The notes: a model not told the origin generated them from the letters alone. Shown: positions 29,546 through 37,938, counted from the first letter of the stretch. The stretch: DNA of 64,000 nt from Micromonospora sp. U21 (GCF_018070045.1 NZ_JAGPYK010000001.1:372001-436000), one strand, 5' to 3'. Translations and numbers: made by a program.

Positions 29546-30022
29546 ATGATCGATGGTGGACAGCTGGACCGGGCCGGACGTCGGGTCAGCCTGCGCCCGG
29601 TGGACGACGACAACTGGCGCGCGGTGGCCGACGTCGCCCCGCGTGACGACCAGCGCCGTTTCGTCGCCGCGCTGGGCGCCCGCTATTTGCTGCTCAGCAT
29701 CCACTCCGAGGTCTGGACCTCGCTCGCGGTGTACGCCGACGAGACCGTCGTCGGCCACGTCATGTGGGGCGTGGACGACGACGGCTCGCACTGGATCGGC
29801 GGGATGCTGATCGACGCCGCCGAGCAGAACCGGGGCGTAGGTCGAGCAACGGTGCGGACCCTGGCCGCCTGGCTGGCGGCCAGGGACGGCAACCCGCCGG
29901 TCCGCCTCTCGTACCACCCCGACAACACCCATGCCGCAGCCCTCTACGAAGCCCTGGGCTTCCGCCCGACAGGCGCCATGGACGACGACGAACTCATCAC
30001 CGAACGAATCCCCACCCCCTAA
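29546..30022 (+). CDS. GNAT family N-acetyltransferase
   Basis: A 158-residue GNAT protein. It has the acetyl-CoA binding motif A ('IGGMLIDAAEQNRGVGRATVRTLAAWL', Q/RxxGxG/A as 'QNRGVGRA') and the C-terminal 'LSYHPDNTHAAALYEALGFRPTG'. It resembles the SpeG/diamine-type subgroup, but no substrate can be named. The ATG follows 71 bp after dapB. A palindromic repeat starts 10 bp after its stop. Confidence 0.88.
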   Translation: MIDGGQLDRAGRRVSLRPVDDDNWRAVADVAPRDDQRRFVAALGARYLLLSIHSEVWTSLAVYADETVVGHVMWGVDDDGSHWIGGMLIDAAEQNRGVGRATVRTLAAWLAARDGNPPVRLSYHPDNTHAAALYEALGFRPTGAMDDDELITERIPTP

Positions 30023-30031
30023 CCCCACCGC

Positions 30032-30110
30032 CCCACCCTCGTTGATCATGAAGTCATTGCCACGACACGCCGCGGCGGGTGGCAACAACTTCATGATCAA
30101 CGAGGGTGGG
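30032..30110. repeat. 79-bp palindromic repeat (TGATCATGAAGT type)
   Basis: Arms 30032-30063 and 30079-30110 are 32-bp inverted repeats with two mismatches around a 15-nt centre. The core TGATCATGAAGT also occurs, in a different context, in the repeat at 49619-49683. It sits between a GNAT gene and a decayed sugar-transport fragment and looks like a dispersed element with possible terminator function. Confidence 0.82.
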
Positions 30111-30120
30111 CAGGGGGCTC

Positions 30121-30285
30121 CGCTGCCTCGTGCGCGCACCCCTGTGCCTCGGCCAGCACGATCGGCGCGGTGGCCAGCGAGCCGTCGTGGAACCGGACGG
30201 CGTCGCCGGAGTCCTTCCAGCCCTGGTTGGACAGCCCGTGCCCGGTGGTGTCGACGTACTCGACCAGCCCGTTGCCGTCCGCGAA
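30121..30285 (-). pseudogene. Fragment of a glycogen-debranching/amylo-1,6-glucosidase-like gene
   Basis: About 55 codons on the minus strand read 'FADGNGLVEYVDTTGHGLSNQGWKDSGDAVRFHDGS...' and 'PIVLAEAQGCAHEAAE', a stretch typical of the catalytic (alpha/alpha)6 barrel of amylo-alpha-1,6-glucosidase/debranching-type proteins. Nothing recognisable of the family lies on either side: one end meets a palindromic repeat and the other meets a permease fragment on the opposite strand. It is a gene relic, not a functional gene. Confidence 0.7.
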
Positions 30286-30289
30286 ACCG

Positions 30290-30552
30290 GCGCTGATCAC
30301 CCTGACCATCCTGTCGTTCCACGGCTCCTGGAACGAGTTTCCGCACAGCCTCGTGTCGGTGCAGGACCCGGACCTGTTCACCCTGCCGCGTGGACTGGCC
30401 GACCTCGTTAGCGGCTCGCTCGGCAGAGGGCACCCAAGTATCCGCTCAAGCTGGGCGCGGCGTTGCTGGCCACCATCCCCGTCGCGATCATCTGCGTGGT
30501 GTTCCAGCGGTACCTCGTCCGGGATGCCAACGACGGCTCGGACAAGGGTTGA
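30290..30552 (+). pseudogene. Fragment of a carbohydrate ABC permease (MalG-like), frameshifted
   Basis: The first part in one frame reads 'ALITLTILSFHGSWNEFPHSLVSVQDPDLFTLPRGLADLVSG', the C-terminal region of a MalG/AraQ-type sugar permease. The expected continuation, 'YPLKLGAALLATIPVAIICVVFQRYLV...', is found in a different frame up to the stop at 30552. Two single-base insertions near 30428-30437 would account for the shift. The N-terminal two thirds are missing, so this is a broken remnant. Confidence 0.72.
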
Positions 30553-30562
30553 CCGATCGGGA

Positions 30563-30589
30563 GGGCGGCTCCGACGGGCGGAGCCGCCC
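30563..30589. terminator. Hairpin between permease relic and VOC gene
   Basis: GGGCGGCTCC (30563-30572) and GGAGCCGCCC (30580-30589) form a perfect 10-bp stem with a 7-nt loop, 6 bp from the VOC gene's stop on the opposite strand. It probably terminates the VOC transcript. Confidence 0.65.
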
Positions 30590-30595
30590 CACCGG

Positions 30596-30976
30596 TCAGC
30601 TCTGCTGGAGGACGGACATGATGTTGCCGGCCGGGTCGGTGAACCAGGCGATCGCCGGCCCCTGCCCGCGCATGACCCCCTTCTCGTCCTGCGGCATGCC
30701 GTCGTAGCGGGCGAAGTCGACCCCCCGCGCGATCAGCTCGTCGACCGCCCGGTCGATGTCGTCGACCGGGAAGTTGAGCACCGTGTAGGTCGCCGGGGTG
30801 TGGTCATCCTTCGGATAGACCAGGACGGGCCGATCCCCGGCGATGTGCAGGGTCAGCAACCCGCCCATCGCGTCGTCCCGGGTGACCCGCAGGCCGAGCG
30901 TCTCGCCGTAGAACCGTTCGGCGCGCCTGGTGTCGTCCACCGAGAACCCGCTGAACGCCTTGGTGTCTGTGAACAC
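30596..30976 (-). CDS. VOC-family (glyoxalase-like) protein
   Basis: A 126-residue vicinal-oxygen-chelate fold protein with two beta-alpha-beta-beta-beta modules: '[31 protein letters not shown]' and '[26 protein letters not shown]', ending '[17 protein letters not shown]' with the usual DPxGN signature. The metal ligands of true glyoxalase I are not obvious, so the reaction is unknown. The GTG at 30976 has GAGGAG upstream. It lies 76 bp after the ECF sigma gene on the same strand and may be its target. Confidence 0.88.
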   Translation of the reverse strand: MFTDTKAFSGFSVDDTRRAERFYGETLGLRVTRDDAMGGLLTLHIAGDRPVLVYPKDDHTPATYTVLNFPVDDIDRAVDELIARGVDFARYDGMPQDEKGVMRGQGPAIAWFTDPAGNIMSVLQQS

Positions 30977-31052
30977 GGTGATCTCCTCGTTGTCTGCGTA
31001 CGAGGGGTGGACGATGTCGCCGGCCGGAAGTCATCGCCCGACCGGCCCATGG

Positions 31053-32027
31053 TCAGGGATCGAGGCGGGCGGGCAGGCCGAAGCGCGCGAAGAGCCCCGG
31101 GTCGAGGTAGTGGGTGAGACGGGCGATCCGGCCGTCGACGACCTCCGGCAGCTGGATCGAGAACGGTCGGTGCCCGCCCGCCGGGTCGGGCCGGTACTGG
31201 GCCAGGGCCGGGCCGCCGTTGGCCGCCACCTGGATGAGCCGGGAACCGCGGCAGCCGGCCCCCGGCCCGGCCAGCCAGCGGCCGATGTCGCCGGCGCCGC
31301 GTAGCCACATCGGGTACGGCGGCATGCTCTGGACGGCGTCGGCGCGCAGCAGGCCGACCAGGGCGTCGATGTCGTAGCGCTCGAAGACCTGCACGTAGCG
31401 GTCGAGCAGGTCGCGGTACTCCCGATCCAGCGGCCGGCCCGGAGCGTCACCGACCCGGTCGGCCAGCGTGGCCCGGGCTCGTTGCAGCGCGCTGTTGACC
31501 GCGGGCACGGTGGTGTCGAGCAGGCCGGCGACCTCCTCGGACCGCCAACGCAGCACGTCCCGCAGGATCAGCACCGCGCGCTGCCGGGCCGGCAGGTGCT
31601 GGAGCGCGGCGACGAACGCCAACCGGACCGACTCCCGAACCACCGTCAGCTCGGCCGGATCGGCCGCCGTCGGCAGCACCGCCGCGTCCGGAGCGGGCTC
31701 CACCCAACCGGTCTCGGGATCGCCCACCGCCGTCGCCACCGGCGACGAGGGATCGCCGAGGTCCATGGGCAGGGCCCGCCGTCGGCGACCGCGCAGCAGG
31801 TCCAGGCAGACGTTGGTGGCGATCCGGTAGAGCCAGGTGCGCGGGCTGGACCGGCCTTCGAAGCCGTCTCGGCCGCGCCAGGCCCGCAGCAGCGTCTCCT
31901 GCACCGCGTCCTCGGCGTCGTACAGCGAGCCGAGCATCCGGTAGCAGTAGCCGGTCAGCTCGACCCGGAACTCCTCCAACCGGCCGTCCGCGGTCGGCGC
32001 CGTCACCGGCGCGGTCGCTGCGCTCAT
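31053..32027 (-). CDS. ECF sigma factor with C-terminal SnoaL-like domain
   Basis: A 324-residue extracytoplasmic-function sigma-70 factor. Sigma region 2: 'GYCYRMLGSLYDAEDAVQETLLRAWRGRDGFEGRSSPRTWLYRIATNVCLDLLRGR'. Region 4: 'LPARQRAVLILRDVLRWRSEEVAGLLDTTVPAVNSALQRARATL'. A C-terminal SnoaL/NTF2-like domain (about 200-324) takes the place of a separate anti-sigma factor in related groups (SigG/SigJ or ECF41-like). No anti-sigma gene is adjacent. The downstream VOC gene on the same strand could be part of its regulon. Confidence 0.92.
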   Translation of the reverse strand: MSAATAPVTAPTADGRLEEFRVELTGYCYRMLGSLYDAEDAVQETLLRAWRGRDGFEGRSSPRTWLYRIATNVCLDLLRGRRRRALPMDLGDPSSPVATAVGDPETGWVEPAPDAAVLPTAADPAELTVVRESVRLAFVAALQHLPARQRAVLILRDVLRWRSEEVAGLLDTTVPAVNSALQRARATLADRVGDAPGRPLDREYRDLLDRYVQVFERYDIDALVGLLRADAVQSMPPYPMWLRGAGDIGRWLAGPGAGCRGSRLIQVAANGGPALAQYRPDPAGGHRPFSIQLPEVVDGRIARLTHYLDPGLFARFGLPARLDP

Positions 32028-32119
32028 GGGCCGACGGTAGGCGATCCGTCTGACATCGGCATCCGCGACGGCCCGGACGCGCCGGGCGACCCGGCCCGGA
32101 ACTCCGGCCGGATCGCGCG

Positions 32120-32716
32120 TCAGTCGCCGGGCTGGTCGTCGGCCGGCACCTTCTCGGCCGGGACGCCCACGTGCAGGCGCACCTGGGGCACCAGCATGTC
32201 GTCGACGTCCAGCGCGCGGGCCGCGCCGTCGGGCTCCCAGCCGGTGCTGGTGAGGAACTTGCGGGTCGCCTCGTCACCCTCGAACGCCCAGGCCACCGCC
32301 CGGCTGAGCCCATCCTCCCGCCAGAGGTCGACGGTGGCGGCGAGCAGGCGGCTGCCGTGCCCACGCCGACCCCAGCGCGGCTCGACCAGCAGGTCGGTCA
32401 CCGCGGCCACGTCCGGGCCGAGCGCCTCGGCCGGCTCGCCCGGGGCCAGCGCCTCGGCGTCGGCCGGGCCGGAGGCGGCGAACCCCACCAGATACGATTG
32501 CTCGGCCTGTTCGACGGCGACCAGCACCCGGTGCGCGCCCGAGGGCGGCTCCTGCACCGCGGCGCTCCACCGCCGGGCGAGGAACGCCTCGTCCAGGTTG
32601 TCGAGCACGTGCCGAGGCAGGATCCGGCGGTACGCGACCCTCCAGGTCGCGAGCTGGATGCGTGCGATCTCGCCGGCGTCCTCGGGACGCGCCGGGCGGA
32701 CGTACCCGAGAGCCAT
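32120..32716 (-). CDS. GNAT family N-acetyltransferase
   Basis: A 198-residue GNAT acetyltransferase, with N-terminal 'YVRPARPEDAGEIARIQLATWRVAYRRILP', acetyl-CoA motif 'VTDLLVEPRWGRRGHGSRLLAATVDLWRE', and 'AFEGDEATRKFLTSTGWEPDG'. The approximately 35-residue C-terminal extension beyond the domain contains no known motif. Divergent from the GT87-like gene, starts 36 bp apart. Substrate unknown. Confidence 0.87.
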   Translation of the reverse strand: MALGYVRPARPEDAGEIARIQLATWRVAYRRILPRHVLDNLDEAFLARRWSAAVQEPPSGAHRVLVAVEQAEQSYLVGFAASGPADAEALAPGEPAEALGPDVAAVTDLLVEPRWGRRGHGSRLLAATVDLWREDGLSRAVAWAFEGDEATRKFLTSTGWEPDGAARALDVDDMLVPQVRLHVGVPAEKVPADDQPGD

Positions 32717-32751
32717 GGGACGGAAGCCTACGCAGGGCCAGGGAGGCGACG

Positions 32752-33990
32752 GTGGCGCAGGGTGCCAACAGGACGGCCGCGCAGGTCGTCGGGGTGGTGG
32801 TGCTCGCCGCGGCGGTCACCGCGTTCCTCGCCGTCGCGGCCGTCCGGCACGGGTTCTTCGACCTGAAGGTCTACTACGGCGCGTTGACGTGGTGGGTGCA
32901 CGACGGCGGCGAGATCTACGACTACCTCAAGCCCGGCACCCAGTACGGCTTCACCTATCCGCCCTTCGCCGCGCTGGTCATGCTGCCGATGGTGTACCTG
33001 CCGTGGTCGGCCGCGATCGTGGTGAGCGTGCTGGCCAGCGTGGTCACCACCACGGTGCTGATCTGGTGGCTGGTCGACCCGATCGCCCGCCCGGCCGGCT
33101 GGACCCGGTGGTTCGCCCTCGCCGTGGCGCTCTGCCTGGCCGCCGCGTTCGAGCCGATGCGGGAGACGGTCAACTTCGGCCAGGTCAACACGCTGCTGCT
33201 CTTCCTGGTCGCGGTGGACCTACTGCGGCTGCTGCCCTCCGGTAACCGGTGGGCCGGGGTGGGCATCGGGTTGGCGACCGCGATCAAGCTGACCCCGGGC
33301 ATCTTCATCGTCTACCTGCTGGTCACGGGGCGATGGCGGGCGGCGCTCACCGCCAGCGGCACCGCCGCCGCGGTGTCCCTGCTGGCCGGCGCGCTCTTCC
33401 CGGACGCCTCCCGGGAGTTCTGGACCGAGGCGCTGTGGAACACCGGTCGGGTGGGCGAGCTGGCGTTCGTCTCCAACCAGTCGCTGCGCGGGGTGGCGGC
33501 CCGGCTCGACCCGGAGCATCCGAGCACCCTGCTCTGGCTGCTGCTGGTGCTCGGCACCCTGACGCTCTGGGCCTGGCGGTCCCGGGCAGCCGTCGCGACG
33601 GGCGACGAGGCGACCGGCCTGGCGCTGACCGGAGCGGTGATGTGTCTGGTCAGCCCGGTCACCTGGGTGCACCACCTGGTCTGGCTGCTGCCCGCGCTGA
33701 TCCTGCTGGTCGACAACGCGATGGCCGCGCCGGCCGGTAACCGGCGGCGGGCCCTGCTGGCCGCGGCGACCGTCGGGTACGCGCTGCTGATCAGCCGGAC
33801 CGTCTGGTTCTGGGAGAAGGACTTCACCGGCGTCGACGGCTTCCTGGGGAGCAACGCCTACGTCTGGATCAGCCTGGCGCTGCTGGCTTTCCTGCCGATC
33901 CGCCGGTGGCTCGCGCCGGGCGGGTCAGTCGTCGAGGAGCCCGGCGTACCGCAGCTCGACCAGGCCGACGGGCGGGCTCCCACCGGCTAG
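32752..33990 (+). CDS. GT87-like (DUF2029) polyprenyl-linked mannosyltransferase-type membrane protein
   Basis: A 412-residue multispan protein of the DUF2029/GT87 family (PimE-like GT-C fold), about ten hydrophobic segments. The catalytic-loop Asp lies in 'HGFFDLKVYYGALTWW' after helix 1. 'TYPPFAALVMLPMVYLPW' and 'NFGQVNTLLLFLVAVDLL', 'ATAIKLTPGIFIVYLL' and 'LISPVTWVHHLVWLLPAL'-like blocks are characteristic. Family members use polyprenyl-phosphate-mannose in cell-envelope glycolipid or glycan synthesis. The GTG at 32752 follows AGGGAGG. The 3' end overlaps the convergent GNAT gene by 66 bp. Confidence 0.86.
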   Translation: MAQGANRTAAQVVGVVVLAAAVTAFLAVAAVRHGFFDLKVYYGALTWWVHDGGEIYDYLKPGTQYGFTYPPFAALVMLPMVYLPWSAAIVVSVLASVVTTTVLIWWLVDPIARPAGWTRWFALAVALCLAAAFEPMRETVNFGQVNTLLLFLVAVDLLRLLPSGNRWAGVGIGLATAIKLTPGIFIVYLLVTGRWRAALTASGTAAAVSLLAGALFPDASREFWTEALWNTGRVGELAFVSNQSLRGVAARLDPEHPSTLLWLLLVLGTLTLWAWRSRAAVATGDEATGLALTGAVMCLVSPVTWVHHLVWLLPALILLVDNAMAAPAGNRRRALLAAATVGYALLISRTVWFWEKDFTGVDGFLGSNAYVWISLALLAFLPIRRWLAPGGSVVEEPGVPQLDQADGRAPTG

Positions 33991-34476
33991 CGGCACCTGG
34001 TAGGTCGACCGTTCACCGTCCGGTTTCAACCCGAACCGCTCACAGAACCGGCGGGCCCGCCGGTTCTCCGCCAGCACCCACAGCCGGTAGTCGGTCCATC
34101 CCCGCTCGAGAAGCCCGGCCCGGGCGGCGGCCAGCAACGCGGCGGCGGTGCCGTCGCCCCAGCACTCCGGCTCCACGTAGAGCCCCAGCACCTCGCCGAC
34201 CGTCAGGTCCAGGTCGTCGCGGTCCTGGTTGCGGCGGTACGGCCCGAAGGTCGTGAAGCCGACCACCAGCCCGTCCACCTCGCCGAGCAGGGTGGTGAAC
34301 GGGTGCTCAGGGTCGGCGGTGCCGATGTCGCGGCGGCGTTGCGCCCAGGCCAGCACGTTGAGTCGTCCGAGCACCTCGTCCGGCATGAAGCCGGCGTAGC
34401 CCGCCTGCCAGCCGTGCACGTGCACCCGGGCGACCGCCTCGGCGTCGTCCGGCTCCTCCCGGCGGATGGTCAGCAT
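33925..34476 (-). CDS. GNAT family N-acetyltransferase
   Basis: A 183-residue GNAT protein: 'IRREEPDDAEAVARVHVHGWQAGYAGFMPDEVLGRL', acetyl-CoA motif 'GLYVEPECWGDGTAAALLAAARAGLLERG', and 'LWVLAENRRARRFCERFGLKPDGE', ending in an aromatic/charged tail 'VGLVELRYAGLLDD'. The final 22 codons overlap the convergent GT87-like gene. Substrate unknown. Confidence 0.87.
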   Translation of the reverse strand: MLTIRREEPDDAEAVARVHVHGWQAGYAGFMPDEVLGRLNVLAWAQRRRDIGTADPEHPFTTLLGEVDGLVVGFTTFGPYRRNQDRDDLDLTVGEVLGLYVEPECWGDGTAAALLAAARAGLLERGWTDYRLWVLAENRRARRFCERFGLKPDGERSTYQVPLAGGSPPVGLVELRYAGLLDD

Positions 34477-34556
34477 TGCACCGTTCTATGCCCCGGTGAC
34501 CGTCGGAGTCCAGCTTCCCGCACCGGCGTCGTACCGATGATTTAAGGTCGCCGACG

Positions 34557-35786
34557 ATGGCCGCACCGGAATCACTCTCGCTCGCCCAGGCCCGGCGGGT
34601 GGCGCTCGCCGCCCAGGGCTTCGCCGACCCGGCGCCGACCGGGATGCCCACCCGTCGGCATCTGCGCCGGGTGCTCGACCGGGTCGGGTTGATCCAGATG
34701 GATTCGGTCAACGTGCTGCAACGCGCGCACTACCTGCCGCTCTACAGCCGGCTCGGGCCCTATCCGACCACGCTGCTCGACCAGGCCGCCTACCGCCGCC
34801 CTCGGGAGCTGTTCGAGTACTGGGGCCACGAGGCGTCGCTGGTCCCGGTCGGGCTGCACCCGATGCTGCGCTGGCGGATGGCCCGGGCGCACAGCGAGTC
34901 CTGGGGTGGCATGCGACGGATCGCCCAGGAGCAGCCGGAGCTGGTCGCCTGGGTGCGCGACGAGGTGGCCGCCCGTGGTCCGCTGACCGCCGCCGAGATC
35001 GAGCACGACGCGCCCCGGGAGACCGGCAACTGGGGGTGGAACTGGTCGGCCGTGAAGCGCGCACTTGAATACCTGTTCTGGGCCGGCGAGGTGGCAGCCG
35101 CGGAGCGGAGCACCTCCTTCGCCCGCCGCTACGACCTGCCCGAGCGGGTGCTGCCCGCCGCTGTGCTGGCCGCGCCGACCCCGACCGACGCCGAGGCGTA
35201 CCGCACCCTGGTGGCCCTCGCCGCGCGGTCGCTCGGGGTGGCCGCGGAGCCGGAGCTGCGTGACTACTTCCGGCTGCCGCTGGCCGGCGCCCGCCAGGCC
35301 GTCGCGGAGCTGGCCGAGGCGGGTGAGCTGCTGCCGGTCACCGTGCCGGGCTGGCGGCAGCCGGCCTGGCTGCACGCGAGCGCCCGGCTGCCGCGCTGGG
35401 TGCGGGGCAACACGCTGGTCAGCCCGTTCGACCCGCTGGTCTGGGAGCGTGGGCGCACCGAACGGCTCTTCGACTTCACCTACCGGATCGAGATCTACGT
35501 GCCGGCGCCGCAGCGGGTGTACGGCTACTACGTGCTGCCCTTCCTTCAGGGTGACCGGTTCACCGCGCGGGTCGACCTGAAGGCCGACCGCAGGGCCGGG
35601 GCGCTGCTGGTGCCGGCCGCCTGGATCGAGCCCGGCGCCGACCCGGGGGAGACCGCGGTGGCGCTCGCCGCCGAGCTGTACCGGCTGGCCGGCTGGCTCG
35701 GGCTGGACGCGGTGGCGCCGCCCGCGGCCGGCGACCTGGCCGGTCCGCTCACCGCCGCGTTGGCCGGCGTGTCCGGTGTACCGTGA
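34557..35786 (+). CDS. AlkX/YcaQ-type DNA glycosylase (HTH_42 family)
   Basis: A 409-residue winged-helix protein of the AlkZ-like superfamily, which unhooks interstrand crosslinks and N7-alkylated purines from DNA. The segment '[33 protein letters not shown]' carries the catalytic Q-x-D (QMD), the form seen in AlkX/YcaQ rather than the QxQ of AlkZ. Conserved '[11 protein letters not shown]', '[18 protein letters not shown]', and '[32 protein letters not shown]' match the family. The ATG at 34557 was used. DUF2752 follows with no real gap. Confidence 0.9.
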   Translation: MAAPESLSLAQARRVALAAQGFADPAPTGMPTRRHLRRVLDRVGLIQMDSVNVLQRAHYLPLYSRLGPYPTTLLDQAAYRRPRELFEYWGHEASLVPVGLHPMLRWRMARAHSESWGGMRRIAQEQPELVAWVRDEVAARGPLTAAEIEHDAPRETGNWGWNWSAVKRALEYLFWAGEVAAAERSTSFARRYDLPERVLPAAVLAAPTPTDAEAYRTLVALAARSLGVAAEPELRDYFRLPLAGARQAVAELAEAGELLPVTVPGWRQPAWLHASARLPRWVRGNTLVSPFDPLVWERGRTERLFDFTYRIEIYVPAPQRVYGYYVLPFLQGDRFTARVDLKADRRAGALLVPAAWIEPGADPGETAVALAAELYRLAGWLGLDAVAPPAAGDLAGPLTAALAGVSGVP

Positions 35787-35790
35787 GCGC

Positions 35791-36432
35791 GTGACGAGCG
35801 CTCCCGGACCGGTCGACCAGCCGCAGCCCACGCCCGGTGCGGTCGACCCGTGGCCGGATGCCCAGCCGGTCGCGTCGACCCCGACGGTCACCGCCGACCC
35901 GGCGGCTGGTGCTCCGGCCGGTGCCGCCGGCGCCGGCCCGGCCGGCTGGCCGACGAGCCCGCCGGGCGGCTACCCGGCCCCCGAGCCGGACCGGCTCACC
36001 CGTTTCGTGCTGCGGCTCTACGAGCGCTCGCCGCGCTGGGCGGTGCCGCTGGCCGCGGTCGGCTGCGTCGCCGCCGGCATGAGCTACGCGCTGCTCAGCA
36101 ACCCGACCCACGCCGACCCGGACGCCGCGCCGACCTGCCTGCTCAAGCTGACGACGGGGCTGGACTGCCCGGGCTGCGGCGGCACCCGCGCACTCTGGTA
36201 CGTGCTGCACGGCGATCTGCCGGCCGCCGCCCGGCACCACTTCCTGTTCGTCTTCGCGTTGCCGTTCCTGGCGTACCTCTTCGTGGCCTGGGCGGGCAAC
36301 CAGGCGTTCGGCTGGCGGCTGCCCGAGCTGAGGATCAGCTCCAAGGTCATCGGCGGCTTCCTGGCGGCGTGGCTCGCCTTCTCGGTGCTGCGCAACCTGC
36401 CCTGGGCGCCGTTCACCTCGCTCTACGTCTGA
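35791..36432 (+). CDS. DUF2752 membrane protein
   Basis: A 213-residue protein with a Pro-rich N-terminal cytosolic region and a DUF2752 core 'CLLKLTTGLDCPGCGGTRALWYVLHGDLPAAARHHFLFVFALPFLAYLF', including the diagnostic CPGCGGTR. Helices at about 80-98, 145-165 and 185-200. Function of the family is unknown. Two starts are possible: GTG 35791 (chosen, 4 bp after the upstream stop) or GTG 35776, which overlaps the preceding gene. Confidence 0.85.
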   Translation: MTSAPGPVDQPQPTPGAVDPWPDAQPVASTPTVTADPAAGAPAGAAGAGPAGWPTSPPGGYPAPEPDRLTRFVLRLYERSPRWAVPLAAVGCVAAGMSYALLSNPTHADPDAAPTCLLKLTTGLDCPGCGGTRALWYVLHGDLPAAARHHFLFVFALPFLAYLFVAWAGNQAFGWRLPELRISSKVIGGFLAAWLAFSVLRNLPWAPFTSLYV

Positions 36433-36484
36433 GCGTCCCGCCCGAACGCGGCGGGCGTCGGTCGGCGGGCGCAGCGCGGTCGGC

Positions 36485-36619
36485 GGGCCGGATACCGCCG
36501 TGGGCCGGATACCGCGGTGGGCCGGATACCGCGGTGGGCCGGATACCGCCGTGGGCCGGATACCGCCGCGGGTCGGGCCGCCGCGGGTCGGGCCGCCGCG
36601 GGTCGGGCCGCCGCGGGCC
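36485..36619. repeat. Two adjacent tandem repeats (17-bp x5, 15-bp x3)
   Basis: GGGCCGGATACCGC(C/G)GT is repeated five times with an exact 17-bp period (GGATACC at 36490, 36507, 36524, 36541, 36558). It is followed by three copies of GGTCGGGCCGCCGCG at 36571, 36586 and 36601 (15-bp period). They lie in the 709-bp gene-free region between DUF2752 and thyX. No spacers, so not a CRISPR. Any function is unknown. Confidence 0.9.
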
Positions 36620-36641
36620 GGCGGGCCTGCGCTGTACGGGC

Positions 36642-36935
36642 CCTTTGGAGCTGAATCGTCTACGACATCACCCGCTTCGTCCGGCCGTCCGACGGCAGGG
36701 AACCCGTGCCGGCGACCCTCCCGACCTCTGACGGTCCCTGGCCTGGCTGTTCCGATGGTCCCTGGCCTGGGTGCTCCGACGGCTCCTGGCCTGGCTGCTC
36801 CGACGGTTCCGGCGCGACTGCTCTGACGGGTCCCCAATCGGACCGCGCACGGCGCCGGTCGGACCGCTTCGACGGTTCCGGCACGATCTCCCCGCTGGAA
36901 GGCGGCTGATGTCGCAGACGATTCAGCTCCAAAGG
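36642..36935. repeat. 294-bp element bounded by 34-bp inverted repeats
   Basis: Arms 36642-36675 and 36902-36935 are reverse complements over 34 bp with two mismatches (core GGAGCTGAATCGTCT). Between them lies a 24-bp tandem repeat (GGTCCCTGGCCTGG... at 36733, 36757, 36781, degenerate copy at 36805). No gene of normal character lies within it. The structure resembles a miniature inverted-repeat element or a very long hairpin. It occupies most of the 36433-37141 gap upstream of thyX. Confidence 0.72.
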
Positions 36936-37141
36936 ATGCGGCCAGTACCGTCCGCCGCGGCCTCGACGCCGACCAAGCCTGCGACCACTGCGACCACTGC
37001 GACCGCTGCTCATCCGCTCGCCCACCGCCGAGGGCCGATGCCTCAGACGAGATCACCGGCTCCTGGTTGTCCGGGTGATCGACATTGCACGGGGCGCGCC
37101 TGAGTTGGGCAGGGGGGTGCCGCGCCACTACAGTCCCAGGC

Positions 37142-37891
37142 ATGCCGGAGATGGTGCAGCCCCAGGTCAAGTTGATCGCGTGGACCCAGTTCGCGGCCCC
37201 GGACGACGTGCCGTGGTCGACGGACGCGGAGGGTGGCCAGGCGCTCGCCGAGTTCGCAGGCCGGGCCTGCTACCAGTCGTGGAAGAAGCCGAACCCGGCG
37301 ACCGCCACCAACGCCGGCTACCTCGCGCACATCCTCGAGGTCGGGCACCTCTCGGTGCTGGAGCACGGCTCGGTCACCTTCTACTTCACCGGGGTGTCCC
37401 GCTCCTTCACCCATGAGCTGATCCGGCACCGGCACTTCTCGTACTCGCAGCTCTCCCAGCGGTACGTCCCGGAGCGGGACGCGGCCATGGTCGAGCCGGC
37501 GGTGATCGCCGACGACCCGGAGCTGCACAAGCGCTTCGTGGAGGCCGCCGAGGCGAGCGTGCGCGCGTACAACGAGCTGCTGGAGGGGCTGGAGCAGCGT
37601 TTCTCCGACGAGCCGAACGCGACGCTGCGCCGCAAGCAGGCCCGGCAGGCCGCCCGCGCGGTGCTGCCCAACGCCACCGAGACCCGGATCGTGGTCACCG
37701 GCAACTACCGGGCGTGGCGGCACTTCATCGCGATGCGGGCCACTGAGCAGGCTGACGTCGAGATCCGTGAACTGGCCGTGGAGTGCCTGCGCCAGTTGCA
37801 GGAGGTCGCCCCGAACGTGTTCGCCGACTTCGTGATCTCCGCCCTGCCGGACGGCACCGAGGTGGCGGCCAGCTCGCACGAGGCGTCCTGA
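37142..37891 (+). CDS. thyX: FAD-dependent thymidylate synthase
   Basis: Methylates dUMP to dTMP using methylene-tetrahydrofolate and FAD/NADPH. 249 residues. The ThyX signature RHRxxSxxxxSxR is present as '[14 protein letters not shown]', and '[31 protein letters not shown]' and '[23 protein letters not shown]' are typical. The ATG at 37142 is chosen; ATG 37151 is also possible. The 709-bp repeat-rich upstream region shows no other gene. thyX-dapA-rnj is a usual actinobacterial order. Confidence 0.97.
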   Translation: MPEMVQPQVKLIAWTQFAAPDDVPWSTDAEGGQALAEFAGRACYQSWKKPNPATATNAGYLAHILEVGHLSVLEHGSVTFYFTGVSRSFTHELIRHRHFSYSQLSQRYVPERDAAMVEPAVIADDPELHKRFVEAAEASVRAYNELLEGLEQRFSDEPNATLRRKQARQAARAVLPNATETRIVVTGNYRAWRHFIAMRATEQADVEIRELAVECLRQLQEVAPNVFADFVISALPDGTEVAASSHEAS

Positions 37892-37938
37892 GGCCTTCCC
37901 CGGCAGGCCCCGGCTGGTCGTCCGCTAGGTTGGAGGGT

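Noticed and set aside
36485..36619. CRISPR-like array.
   Set aside because: The repeats are contiguous with no spacers, and no cas genes are present.
36706..36909. A 67-codon plus-strand ORF with an 8-residue repeat, and a minus-strand ORF over the same stretch.
   Set aside because: The repetition comes from the 24-bp DNA tandem repeat inside the inverted-repeat element, with no ribosome-binding site or conservation evidence.
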